Of a DNA stretch of 64,000 nt, positions 30,685-41,160 are shown one piece after another. Made by a program: the position numbers and the translations under genes. The first letter of the stretch is position 1. Each line of letters opens with the position of its first letter. The DNA is from Asterias amurensis. Taxonomy: Eukaryota; Echinodermata; Asteroidea; Forcipulatida; Asteriidae. The notes under the pieces are model-generated. The model was not told where the DNA came from and did not search any database. It saw nothing but the letters and a program-made list of their open reading frames with translations. The stretch is from the NCBI RefSeq assembly GCF_032118995.1, contig NC_092650.1:14258501-14322500 (forward strand), given 5' to 3'.

Positions 30685-31061
30685 TTAAAGGCAGTGGACA
30701 CTATTGGTAATTGTCAAAGACTAGCGTTCACAGTTGGTGTATCTCAACATATGCATAAAATAACAAACCTGTGAAAACTTGAGCTCAATCGGTCATCGAA
30801 TTTGCGAGATAATAATGAAAGAAGAAACACCCTTGTCACACGAAGTTGTGTGCTTTCAGATGCATGATTTCGAGACGTCAAGTCCTAAAACGAAATCAAA
30901 TTCGTGGAAAATTACTTCTTTCTCAAAAACTATGTCACTTCAGAGGGAGCCGCTTTTCACAATGTTTTATACTATCAACCTCTCCCCATTACTCGTTACC
31001 AAGTGAGGTTTTATGCTGATAATTATTTTGAGTAATTGCCAATAGTGTCCACTGCCTTTAA
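30685..31061. mobile_element. Foldback MITE, family A copy
   Basis: TTAAAGGCAGTGGACACTATT to AATAGTGTCCACTGCCTTTAA, in the orientation opposite to the 29784 copy. Confidence 0.8.
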
Positions 31062-31383
31062 GCATTTTGTAATAAAAAGTTTTCATGGCATTGTTGTTGT
31101 TAGTCATCGGATCACTTTTGGTTTCATTTTTCTAGGTCAATAAGCTTTCCGGGGAAAAACCTCTAAAACAAAAAAATTGCATTTCACTGCCTGGTTATTT
31201 TCCCAGACTCGGATTTCTCGTTTATACTTTTTGTTTCATGCATAGCTGTAATTGTCTCATCAAATTACTACATTAGTTGCAGTATGGATAGTTATGGCGC
31301 TGCACGCTCTTCTTAAAAAAAAACTCTCTTGAAACACAGTAAATTGAGTACTCGTTGCGAACACGAACATTACCTTCGTGAAA

Positions 31384-33756
31384 ATGGAAAACGCCTCTGA
31401 AAATTATAGCTGTTCAACTCTAGTGCCGACAGAGAACCCAAAGGAGTTTGACGTTAGAGTGTTTAATGTTGTTATTAATTTGATCCTTTTACTCGTTGGA
31501 GTTCCTGGTAACTGCCTCATCATACGTGTCTACTGGGCTAAGAAAGTTAAGACAAGCACCCACGTTCTTATTATGAGTCTAGCCTGGGTCGACCTCATCG
31601 CCTGCCTAATGAGCGTTGTGGACATCGTCCCGCAGTTTCTTCAGCTGGCTCGGGTGGAATCACTAGCAGTGTTCACTTTGCTGTTGACACTTCGCAAAAT
31701 GATCGTTTCTTCATCCGTGTTGATCACGGGGGTGATCGCAGCGGATCGCTACCTCTGCGTGTGCCGTCCGCAGAGCCGTTTCTTCACCCACAGGCGTGCC
31801 AAGATCGCCGCCTGGTCCTCGTTCGTATTTGCCGTGATCGTGAACTCACCCGGGATAGTCGCTCTGTACGTTGACAAAAACAAATCAATGATCTGGATTT
31901 TCATGTTGATCATTTTTCAGATCATCTGTTTCCTGACTTCAGTGTTTACGATCTTGTTTTGCTACACTCAAGTTTACCGAGTCATTAGGAAGCACGTTCG
32001 AGGTGGCAATAAGAAAGTCAGTGCTGTTGGCAATTCAACAGACTCTTCTAATAGGCGTAATGAATCCACAACATCGGGCATCGCAAAGGATAAATGCCCT
32101 GCTACTCCAAGCGATCGTGTGAGTTTCACACATCATTCTGACGTGGTGAAAATTCGTCAACAGCAGCCTCCTGCGGATTTTTCATCTGAGGGGATCCAAT
32201 CTGAGAAAGCCCAAGAACGATCCGCAGAAGAATGTACTACTTCACGGAACAATACGGATACCCTACAAAACACCACGTTGGGGAGGGGCCCTGGTACGGG
32301 TACGTGGAGAAAGAAATCCAAGCCATCAACTTTCCGACGATCCCCCTCTACCCACTCACTGGTATTACAGCGCAAGACCACAAAAATGCTATTCATTACA
32401 CTGCAAAAACGTTGGTCAAATTATTTGTTGGGCAAAGTAACTTCAACAATTATTGGTCGATAATTGCCCAACAAAACCAATAATTGGTGTTGTTGGGCAA
32501 ACATTTTGTTTGCCAATTTTTTGTTTAAAAAGCGGAACAAAAGTTGGGCAAGTGTTGGGCAAATAATTCGTAATCTGAATTTATCATAACTGTTGGTTAC
32601 ACTTTTGCTTATTTATTGGGCAACTTTTTGGGTAACTTTAATTAATTTTGATTGTTGGTTAAAATGATGCACATTAGTTGGTCGAAATCATCCGATCATG
32701 CGCACTACGATCAAAGAGTTGCCCAAAAGTTGGGTATGGTATAAAAAACATAGCGATATTTTCCAACATGGCGAGTGGAGGAGTGGCTGTGACGAGCGGG
32801 GTTGTCCAGTAGATATAGATCAAATTTGAAGGTTAGTTTTTAACTAAATATGAAGTTGTGTTTTCTATTCAGTCGTACATAGTCGTGACAGTTGCAGAGC
32901 GAGCCACACAGCGACACTACTTACTGTTGAATTAGTTTCAGTTTTTAGTTTCAGTTTCATCATGCCATTATGTGCAATGCCGGTTGTGGCATGTATGCGT
33001 GTGCTTGCGCTGCAACTGTCACGACTGTGTACAACAACTGAACAGGAAACAAACTGTATTTAGTTAAAAACTAACCTTCCAAAGCATCTACAAACCACTG
33101 AGCACCCTCTCGACTTTGAGAGAGATGTCGAGGTCACAGCTCACTACCGTTTGCCATCGTGAAAAAGATATTTTCTATGCCTGGTTGTATGACGTATCAC
33201 AGGAGAAACTGTAAATCAAAGGGTTAAATATATTCACCATTTGTTGGATAACACCGAAAAGGGTTAAATCATTAATAAAATCATCGCCCAATAAGTGGGT
33301 TATTGATAATGTATTAAATACCCAGAAAATGGGTAAACAAAATATTACCCAACTGTTGGTAAGCAAAATATACCCAACTATTGATGAGGAAATATACCCA
33401 ATTATTTGGCAATCAGAGTGCCCAACTTTGATGGGTAATATTTTGCCCAAAAGTTGGAGGAGTTCACTATTCGCCCTTAATTGGGTAAAAGGTTGGGCAT
33501 TTTTTACCCAATTTTTTTACAGTGTACTAGCTTGGTGTTCCTGATCACCTGGTTACCATATTGGATTATGATAGCCGTTATTATTTCATCCCGTACTGGG
33601 GGCTCCGACATCAGCCCCACGGTCCTGGTGGTAGTTGAACAGTTGAGTTTGACGCTTCTCATAAACAATGCTGTTAACCCGTTTATTTACGGACTTGCCA
33701 ACAGACGGTTCAGGCGAGACTGTAGAATGGTACTGAACAACATGAAGCTGTGTTGA
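31384..33756 (+). CDS. Rhodopsin-class G-protein-coupled receptor, split by a transposon in TM6
   Basis: The coding sequence is 31384-32398 plus 33527-33756, 414 residues once the insert (32399-33524) and one TA are left out. Class A landmarks are visible: N in GVPGNCL (TM1), D in SLAWVDL (TM2), DRY (TM3), W in KIAAWSS (TM4), F-x-x-x-W-x-P in FLITWLPYW (TM6) and NPFIY (TM7). NAS and NYS near the N-terminus are N-glycosylation sequons. The third intracellular loop is long and Ser/Thr/Arg-rich. The usual TM3-EL2 disulfide cysteines and the TM5 proline are missing. The insertion falls inside TM6 right after KMLFI. Without it TM6 reads on cleanly, so the gene was intact before. Whether this allele works depends on splicing of the insert. 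Ligand unknown. A polyadenylation signal lies at 33778. The in-frame GTG six bases before the ATG is not the start. Confidence 0.85.
32399..33524. mobile_element. Non-autonomous DNA element, family J, inserted in a receptor gene
   Basis: 1,126 bp. The left end is CACTGCAAAAACGTTGG, and the right end read in reverse complement is CACTGTAAAAAAATTGGG. TA lies on both sides (32397-32398, 33525-33526). The interior is rich in TTGGGCAA/TTGGGTAA and has nested inverted repeats (AAGGTTAGTTTTTAACTAAA with its complement; GTCGTGACAGTTGCAG with its complement). No transposase is seen. TA duplication fits Tc1/mariner-type mobilisation, which is inference. Confidence 0.85.
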
Positions 33757-33815
33757 AACAGAGACAAGTTTGAACATAATAAAGGAACATTACAGAATTG
33801 CAATGAGTTGGCAGG

Positions 33816-33945
33816 GGTGGTTCTGAAAAGAACCGTTGGTTTCAACTCGACGTTTCGATCAGTATGCTCTGATCGTCTTCTGGTGAAATCAGAGCATACT
33901 GATCGAAACGTCGAGTTGAAACCAACGGTTCTTTTCAGAACCACC
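33816..33945. repeat. Perfect 58-bp inverted repeat with a 14-base loop
   Basis: The left arm 33816-33873 starts GGTGGTTCTGAAAAGAACCG. The right arm 33888-33945 is its exact complement. The arm contains ACGTTTCGATCAGTATGCTC, related to single copies near 1795-1855 and 5128-5205. It ends exactly where the family A copy begins. Confidence 0.9.
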
Positions 33946-34336
33946 TTAAAGGCAGTGGACACTATTGGTAATTACTCAAAACGTTTATTAGCATAAAACC
34001 TCACTTGGTAACGAGTAATGGGGAGAGGTTGACGGTATAAAGAAACGGTATGTGAGAAACGGCTCCCTCTAAAGTGACGTAGTTTTCGAGAAAGAAGTTT
34101 CCACGAATTTGATTTCGAGACCTCAAGTTTAGAATTATTTTGAGGTCTCGAAATCAACCATCCAAAAGCACACAACTTCGTGTGACAAGGGTGTTTTATC
34201 TTTCATTATTATCTCGCAACTTCGACGACCGATTGAGCTCAAATTTTCACAGGTTTGTTATTTTATGTATATGTTGAGGTACACCAAGTGAGAAGACTGG
34301 TCTTTGACAATTACCAATAGTATCCAATGTCTTTAA
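33946..34336. mobile_element. Foldback MITE, family A copy
   Basis: TTAAAGGCAGTGGACACTATT to AATAGTATCCAATGTCTTTAA, with the GAGACCTCAAG hairpin. Confidence 0.78.
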
Positions 34337-34423
34337 CTCATTAGAGATAGTCATAACATGGTGTTACCGCAAAACCTTTTTATATCGTATTTCCACCACG
34401 CAAAGTTTCAAATCCTACTTATT

Positions 34424-34600
34424 ACAGAATTGGTTTTTGCTTACAAAGCAGTTGCTGGTAGACTAAAAGCACTTTATGTAATCCACCATAGTTATACATG
34501 AACTGAAAAACCTGTAGAGGTTTGAGATCGGTCGGCCATTATGGGTCACGAGAATTGTAAAAAAAAACGATTAACATTTGTTTGCATGAAATCGAAAAAA
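34424..34600. mobile_element. Family G fragment
   Basis: ACAGAATTGGTTTTTGC to GGTCGGCCATTATGGGTCAC corresponds, inverted, to the right half of the family G element at 10524-10903. Confidence 0.5.
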
Positions 34601-35354
34601 AAAAAAAATAATAATAATAATAATAAAACGCGCACTGCGCGATAAACTCCAAACGGGAATTTATTTTTGTTTATTTTTCATCATAATAACATTTCAGACA
34701 TAAATAATTTCAAAGGATGTCCAATACTATCAGTCTGTGATCTTATACGGGTTTTTTTCTCTTGCAACTCCGTAATGTTCCCTTTTTCACAATGGTGAGT
34801 GCCCGTATTATTACAAAAGTTCAGGTACATAATAAGACAATAATTATTCAATAGGCCTTGTTTAGTAATTGAAGAACCCGGAAGTTTTTCGTATTTTGGC
34901 ACTGGGGCAATCGCGTGTAGCTAAATTGTTGCAACTATATTTTATATCAAAATGTAAATAATATTATTAAAACATTAAAATCACTATAAAGGTACGTTCT
35001 TTACTTGTTAAAAAAATCTATTCCACAAGACCGATGGATAAAAAATATGTGCTTATAGAGACAAATAATAATTATTTACTCGCTCTTTGTAGATAAAATA
35101 AACTCGTACACAAAGAGCGAATCTCCATTTTTTGTGCAACTGATGGTCAATATAGTGTTATTTATTTTTAGGTTGTCCTTAATAAATTCCATCTGTATTG
35201 TTCTTGATCATGGTTTGTGAGTTTCGTTTTTCGAATGACCAACTTGGTTCAAATCGCCGGGCCTACAATTACGCCCTCATATGACAAAGAAAGGGTACAA
35301 AAATGCAGTTTAGCATTGGACATTGTCGCCAGCCTGAAGAAGCTCCTAAAGCTT

Positions 35355-36112
35355 ACAGGCGCGGATCCACGGGGGGGGGGGTACCAACTATGAAGGCTAG
35401 TCTTTGACAATTACCAATAGTGTCCACTGCCTTTAAGTCATTTCAGATGAAGTTAAGGGTCCAAGAAATGTCTCTGACAAGGCCTTAGAAATGGCGTCGT
35501 GCTCGCGCTCGCAATTTCAGATTTGTTTAATGCCCCTACCCTATGATTTTTTTATGGCTAGAAACCTGCTTGCAACATACAATTATCGGTCGGATCTGGG
35601 TTAGTCGCCCACTTATATTCATGGAATTGGCCGCCCAGATTATGATAACATAAAGTACATGTAGGTTTTCACCGCCTAGAATGTTATTTAACGTCAGCAG
35701 TAGGCCTATTTAATAATCTTAACACAGACGCTTGCCGACGATGTACAACCTCTTCATTTCACTGAAGCATTTCACTGAAAGACTCAAGAGATGTGTGTGA
35801 TTAGTGACTTTCTATAGGAGTCCCACGTTACTGTACATAATAATTCCAGTAACATTAGACGACTGTTTGATCAAGAGTACTTAGAAAGTGTTTCTTGACC
35901 TCTGATGATTTAGGCACACGGAGGCTTGATTTTTTGACACAAAAACTGCTTCGCCCCCTGAACCCCCTCCGGGGCTTCGCTCCTAGACCCCACCAGGAGC
36001 CGTATGGCCGGCCCCTGGACCCCGTCCCTTAAATTTCTATGAGCAAAAAAAAATAAAATATAAATACAAAGTTGTGCCCCCCCCCCGGTTAAAAATTCCT
36101 GGATCCGCGCTT
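35355..36112. repeat. Region with inverted GGATCC-polyG ends
   Basis: GCGCGGATCCACGGGGGGGG at the left and CCTGGATCCGCGC preceded by a C run at the right face each other. A family A right-end fragment (TTTGACAATTACCAATAGTG, about 35402-35436) follows the left end. It looks like a mosaic of element fragments; no gene is seen. Confidence 0.4.
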
Positions 36113-36493
36113 GGCTTAGGTGTGAAAGGTACTATTAAAGATAGCACGAAAGTATTATTAATTATTATCTACAGTGTTCTTGGGTTCGAAAACGACCCTC
36201 ATAATTCATACCATTGAACGCTTGTTGTGTTAATATGCAATTCATATCCGACATTCAGGGATGTCATTTTACTTGTCAACATCCTTGTAAAATTTGCTGT
36301 GTATTTCGAATTTGAATAATTGCAATTATTATTATGAACTGTTGAAAAATAATTTATAACTATACTCAGGATTCAAACGTGATGGCATTACTTAATTTGA
36401 CCGTAGATATTTGAGGTCAATCAGTCCTCTTCCTCTTGAGTTTCATATTAAATTTAATTAAGTTCCTCATGAACGTTTTTTATGTGATTTGTA

Positions 36494-36726
36494 ATAAAGG
36501 GACACAATTAATTAACACTGCACGCCATTTTGTGGAGTCATTTTTTTTTAATCCACAAAAAAGCTGACCGTGTTAGTTCAAACGGTAAAATGAAAACCAC
36601 GCGATTTGCGAGGCAAACAATAAACTCTTAAACCAACTTTCTATAAAACCTTATGCATTTATAACAAAAATGTTGAAAGCTTTTCATAGACCAACTCGCC
36701 CGATCTAAGGCAACGTGCCCCTTTAA
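36494..36726. mobile_element. Family B, internally deleted copy
   Basis: The right half is clear (GACCGTGTTAGTTC, CAAGGCAACGTGCC then TTAA). The left end is degenerate (TAAAGGGACAC). It shares its TTAA with the next family A element. Confidence 0.55.
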
Positions 36727-37084
36727 AGACAGTGGACACTATTGGCAATTGTCAAAGACCAGTCTTCTCACTTGGTGTATCTCAACATTATGCATAAAAT
36801 AACAACCCTGTGAAAATTTGAGCTCGATTGGTCGTCGGAGATGCGAGATAACCATGAAAGAAATAAAACACATTTGTCACACCAAGTTGTGTGCGTTCAG
36901 ATGCTTGATTTCGGGACCTCAAATTCTTAACTTGAGGTCTCGAAATCAAGTTAATGGAAATCACTTCTTTCTCGAAAACTACGTTATTTTATACAATCAA
37001 CCTCTCTCCATTACTCGTTACCAAAATGAGGTTTTATGCTGATAATTATTTTGAGTAATTACCAATAGTGTCCACTGCCTTTAA
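36723..37084. mobile_element. Foldback MITE, family A copy
   Basis: TTAAAGACAGTGGACACTATT to AATAGTGTCCACTGCCTTTAA, with the GACCTCAAATTC / CTTGAGGTC hairpin. It abuts family B at a common TTAA. Confidence 0.78.
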
Positions 37085-37301
37085 AAAAAAATGGTGTACT
37101 TATTATTGTGTATTGCACAAAACGTAAGAAGAGAGGGGATGGGGCATGTGAAGGGTTCTTTTGCGTTTTTCTCAATCCTGGGAATATTCAGGGCGGGAAA
37201 TCTCCTCAAATAATGACAAGGTATAACTTTTACAGTTTGACAGTTTTACTTTCGTAAGCATAGAACTAGAAAGCCAACATTGAAATTGAAACTTCTCTTC
37301 G

Positions 37302-37322
37302 GGTGGGGGGGGGGGGGGGGGG
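37302..37322. repeat. Long homopolymeric G run
   Basis: GGGT followed by an uninterrupted G tract. Lengths of such runs are often uncertain in assemblies. Confidence 0.85.
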
Positions 37323-38450
37323 GCCTGAATATGTTATTTTGTTATCATATTATTGGCTTCCGTATGTTCCTTACCCTCATGTAAGAGATGGGTTGGCAGG
37401 TATTGACAATTTTGTTTTCATCCATTATTTTTCATCCATTTTTGTACGAGTAGGGCAAAAACAAAGTAGAAAAACTGCTAGGATCAGATCAATTTTGTCA
37501 TAATATACGTGCTTAATAATGTGGATTCGGCAATAAAATTTAGTATGGTTGTTTAATGTTCCAGTTCATTTTCTCTTTTTGGATGATTAGACTGAACCTT
37601 TTCATAAACGCGCTTGATAACCTAGCCTTGTTTATAATCGTTTATAATCATAACCCTAAAATCCAACTGTGGTCATGTCTGAAAGGGCCCAATTTCATAG
37701 AGTTGCTCAAGCAGAAAATATAGTATTGCTTAGCATTTTGTCTGCTAAGCAGAAATTAACAGGGTACCAGTCACAAATAATATGTGCAAAGCCCTGCACC
37801 ACCGCTTAGCTTCTTCGTTACGGCATGGGCTCCGTCGGTAACTTGGAAAACATCCACTTCTTTGGTGCGGTAGGCCAATTCCTCATAAGCTAACTGAAAC
37901 ACGCGTATTAGGCCTGCAGCGGCTCAACCAAGTAGCCGTTTCGAAAACGGTGTTGTTGTTGTTGGCACCAATGTTTCAATAGAGGGCGGCATTTATGTTT
38001 TTACTACAAAAAAGTGCATGTGATCTTCTTGACGTCTCGATCTCGCGCACGAAGTGCTCGGCACTAACATAACAAAAATAAGCAGCTGATTTTGTCAACT
38101 AAGTTGGGTCACTTTCCTCTAAGTCTAATGTGGTATAAATGTTCTACATTTACACATGGTCTACCCTACTCGTAAGTATCCACTTTGTATGTGTTTTTCT
38201 ACCTAGTTACTGCACTACATTATGGGAGGAGTTTACGGCACCGTCGTCACTCGTGACTCTGAACATGGAGGTAGATTTCATGGTCATGTTGACCTTGTTT
38301 GTTTGTTCGTTGACTGTGTGCATGAAACATGATGACTGACGACGCTCTTTACCTCTCTAGACTATGGTCTAAAGGTAAAGCCAAAAGGAATGCACTGTTT
38401 TCTTTGTATATTTAAAACGAAAATGGTTTCCTTTTCCCGTCACCATTAAA

Positions 38451-38895
38451 TTAAAGGCAGTGGACACTATTATTGGTAATTGTCAAAGACTAGCCTTCAC
38501 AGTTGGTGTATCTCATTAATAATGATAATAATGATTAATAATGATTATCATTATTATCATATGCATAAAGTAACAAACCTGTGAAAATTTGAGCTCAATC
38601 GGTCATCAAAGTTGCGAGATAATAATGAAAGAAGAAAACACCCTGGTCACACGAAGTTGTGTGCGTTTAGAATTATAGATGGTTGATTTCGAGACCTCAA
38701 GTTCTAAACTTAAACTTGAGGTCTCGAAATCAAATTCTTGGAAAATTACTTCTTTCTCCAAAACTATGGCACTTTAGAGGGAGCTGTTTCTCACAATGAT
38801 ATATACCACCAACCTCTCCCCATTACTCGTCACCAAGAAAGGTTTTATGCTAATAATTATTTTGAGTAATTACCAATAGTGTCCACTGCCTTTAA
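38451..38895. mobile_element. Foldback MITE, family A copy with an AT-rich internal insert
   Basis: TTAAAGGCAGTGGACACTATT to AATAGTGTCCACTGCCTTTAA. A palindromic ATTAATAATGATAATAATG run (about 38514-38560) is added between TCTC and ATGCATAAAGTAAC of the consensus. Confidence 0.78.
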
Positions 38896-39055
38896 TGATA
38901 ATGAAAAAAGCTTCGGTATTTTAATAGTATTTCGCCGCAGGTTTTATTTCTCAACGATTTTTTTTAAATTTTTTTTTTTACCCCTGACCATGCTCACGCT
39001 GACTGGGGGACCTCCGAACAAAGATATTGACAAAATAGGGACATCGCAAATATAG

Positions 39056-39127
39056 GGCTAGATAGCTCAGTTGGTAGAGCGCCGGCACGTTAATCCGGAG
39101 GTCGTTGGTTCGAATCCCACTCTAGTC
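39056..39127 (+). tRNA. tRNA-Asn(GTT)-like sequence, copy 1, probably a pseudogene or SINE head
   Basis: 72 bases fold as a tRNA: acceptor GGCTAGA/TCTAGTC, D-stem GCTC/GAGC, anticodon stem CCGG/CCGG, T-arm with TTCGAAT. The anticodon position reads GTT (Asn). Against a working tRNA: position 33 is C rather than T, the pair 31-39 is C-T, and one T-stem pair is broken. Internal promoter boxes look good. Probably a tRNA-derived repeat. Confidence 0.5.
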
Positions 39128-39367
39128 AATTCTTTGTTCAACCCCAAAAATCATTTACAAATTTACCCAGTCAGTTTCCCTTGTGGTTTATATTGATATC
39201 TGAAACAAAAAGTCGCATCCCCTTAAGGTGATCCCCTAGCTGCCGCTTCCCAGGTTGTATCGTAATTTGGGTGTGATCCCTGGCTACACGGCAGTTAACG
39301 GTTGTATGGCTTCTGACTGGCACCCCTGAACAAAGATATTGACAAAATAGGGACACCGCCAATATAG

Positions 39368-39439
39368 GGCTAGATAGCTCAGTTGGTAGAGCACCGGCAC
39401 GTTAATCCGGAGGTCGTTGGTTCGAATCCCACTCTAGTC
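39368..39439 (+). tRNA. tRNA-Asn(GTT)-like sequence, copy 2, probably a pseudogene or SINE head
   Basis: Differs from copy 1 by a single base (GAGCA for GAGCG after the D-stem). It has the same non-canonical position 33 and stem mismatches, so both share one ancestor that already had them. Confidence 0.5.
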
Positions 39440-39877
39440 AATTCTTTGTTCAACCCCAAAAATCATTTACAAATTTACTCAGTCAGTTTCCCTTGTGGTT
39501 TATAAAAATAAAATACAAAAAATTAAATTTGTGGTATCTCCCTAACTCTCCCCTTCCTTCTCTCCTCTGGTAGGCTATTACTATTATTAATTGGGCTCTA
39601 CCGAGTCTACTGCTTCATCCTCTTTCATCCATTATTTGCCATTTTTTATCACGATTCAGAACTGTAATGCGTTATGGGTAGGCAGATGGGGCATTTGCTA
39701 CAGAGCATTGTATGTTGTCATGCATGGCCACGACGTGCGCATGCATGGGGATATATCTTTGTGTGGGTTCAACAGTGACCTCACTGGTTATTTTGTCTAT
39801 TTGCGATAAACCTTATAAATTATGTTTACCTATAGACCTAATTGCGATAACTTAACCCTCCTGCCGACGGCGGAGCC

Positions 39878-40748
39878 GGAGGGTTACGAAGCATACTTGA
39901 GTGAAAAAGGCGAAAAAGTTTACTTAGTCAACAGATTTGCTCAATTCTTCCCACTTTCAAAAATCATGATACAAATTCTAAGAACTCAAACTTAATCCTC
40001 AATGTCTAATGAATAACACTCCAAAACACAATTAAAAAAATATTTTGAACAAAAAGGACACAAACTTACAAGATCCCAGAGCGGCACAGTCACAAATTTC
40101 CCAGGTTCTATTTTGAACCTGTAGCATCGCTATTTTGTGACTTCCCGATATGTTCAACGCTTTTTTTTTTTGTCACCAAGTGCTGAACCGCAGGTACCGG
40201 CCAATTGAATTGACGACCTGCCGAGCCGCGGCCGAGTTGGAGTAAACCAATCTGAAGGGGTGTTATATTTGGCAGTGCGTGCGCGCTGTTTGTTTACTAG
40301 GCCGGCCCGCCGTTCACTCATCACCTCATATAGCGCGCACGCACTGCCGCACTGCAACACCCCTTTTACAGAATGGTTTAGTCCAACTCAGCCGAGGCTC
40401 GTCAGGTTGTCAATTCAATTGGCTGGTACCTGCGGTTCAGCGCTTGGTGACCAAAAAATAAAGCGTTGAACATATATCGGGAAGTCACAAAATAGCAGTG
40501 CTACTTTTCAGACTGGGACATTTGTGACTGTTTTGCTCCAAGATCTGGTAAGTTTTTGTACTTTTTTTCGAAATATTTTATCAATGGTGTTTTGAGTGTT
40601 AGGCCTATTCATTAGATATTGAGGATTAAGGTCGTGTTCATAGAATTTGAATCATGATTTTTGAAAGTGGTAAAAAATGAGCAAATGTTGAAATTGTATG
40701 TGTTTGACCATTTTGCCCTTTTCACTCGAGTATGCTTCGTAACCCTCC
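39878..40748. mobile_element. Large foldback element, family L, 871 bp
   Basis: Ends GGAGGGTTACGAAGCATACT and AGTATGCTTCGTAACCCTCC are exact complements, continuing with one or two mismatches to about 38 bp. The inner halves also face each other (CACCAAGTGCTGAACCGCAG versus CTGCGGTTCAGCGCTTGGTG). It contains AGTGCGTGCGCGCTG / AGCGCGCACGCACT. Non-coding. Confidence 0.82.
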
Positions 40749-41160
40749 AACTCCACTACTACTATAGACCCTAATGCTCGAAGGATTGGAATATTGAAAA
40801 ATTTAGTGCATCAATCAAATAATGCAACTTAAAGTACTGACTGGGATTTTAACCTGTAATAAGCGTCCTGCTTCCATAAATGCAAATTTCTTTGGTTATG
40901 ATATAAACAGATCATAATAGGCCAAGGGCCCACTTTCCAAAAGAGCTAAGATTTATCCTATTTATTTTGAATCAATCTTAACTTCAAGGCAACAGGTGGT
41001 GCCTCAGTTTCAAATCATTATTATTAAGACAATTTGTTTTAAGATGATTTTTTTGTAACCGAGCTGTGATGCCCAATTTAAACCTGAATAATAATGTTCT
41101 TCAAAATTTCTTATAATTTCAGAGTCCTCCTTGCAAAATTGTTAGAACGACTGTGTAATA

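Larger units (their letters stand above)
27233..31383. other. Aquaporin-receptor intergenic region
   Basis: About 4.1 kb without a recognised gene. Holds a family E element (27431-27809), a SINE (about 28450-28560), a hairpin of GCCGCGCTTCGCGCGGC (about 28751-28767), a telomere-like tract (29210-29350) and three family A copies (29784-30169, 30261-30601, 30685-31061). The last 300 bp before 31384 would hold the receptor promoter. Confidence 0.55.
39020..39500 (+). repeat. 312-bp tandem duplication carrying a tRNA-like sequence
   Basis: GAACAAAGATATTGACAAAA, the tRNA-like sequence, CAATTCTTTGTTCAACCCC and CAGTTTCCCTTGTGGTTTAT occur twice with a spacing of 312 bp and few differences. Note that GAACAAAGA before and TCTTTGTTC after the tRNA-like part are complementary. 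Confidence 0.85.
33757..41160. other. Receptor-SNX16 intergenic region
   Basis: About 7.4 kb with no recognised gene. Contents in order: a perfect hairpin (33816-33945), family A (33946-34336), family G fragment (34424-34600), AT-rich DNA (34600-35330), an inverted-end element (about 35355-36112), families B and A joined (36494-37084), a long G run (37302-37322), a family C left end (37686 onward), family A (38451-38895), the tRNA-like pair (39020-39500), family L (39878-40748), then SNX16 5' flank. A possible splice acceptor (TTATAATTTCAG at 41111-41122) suggests an upstream untranslated SNX16 exon not located here. Confidence 0.55.

Noticed and set aside
31378-31383. GTG start for the receptor
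   Set aside because: A nuclear animal gene would use the ATG at 31384, two codons on and in the same frame.
32157-32396. Minus-strand open frame in the receptor third loop
   Set aside because: Antisense of the coding region; no resemblance to known proteins.
33175-33450. Minus frame of 91 codons in element J as a transposase remnant
   Set aside because: It has no catalytic motif and mostly translates the TTGGGTAA-type repeats.
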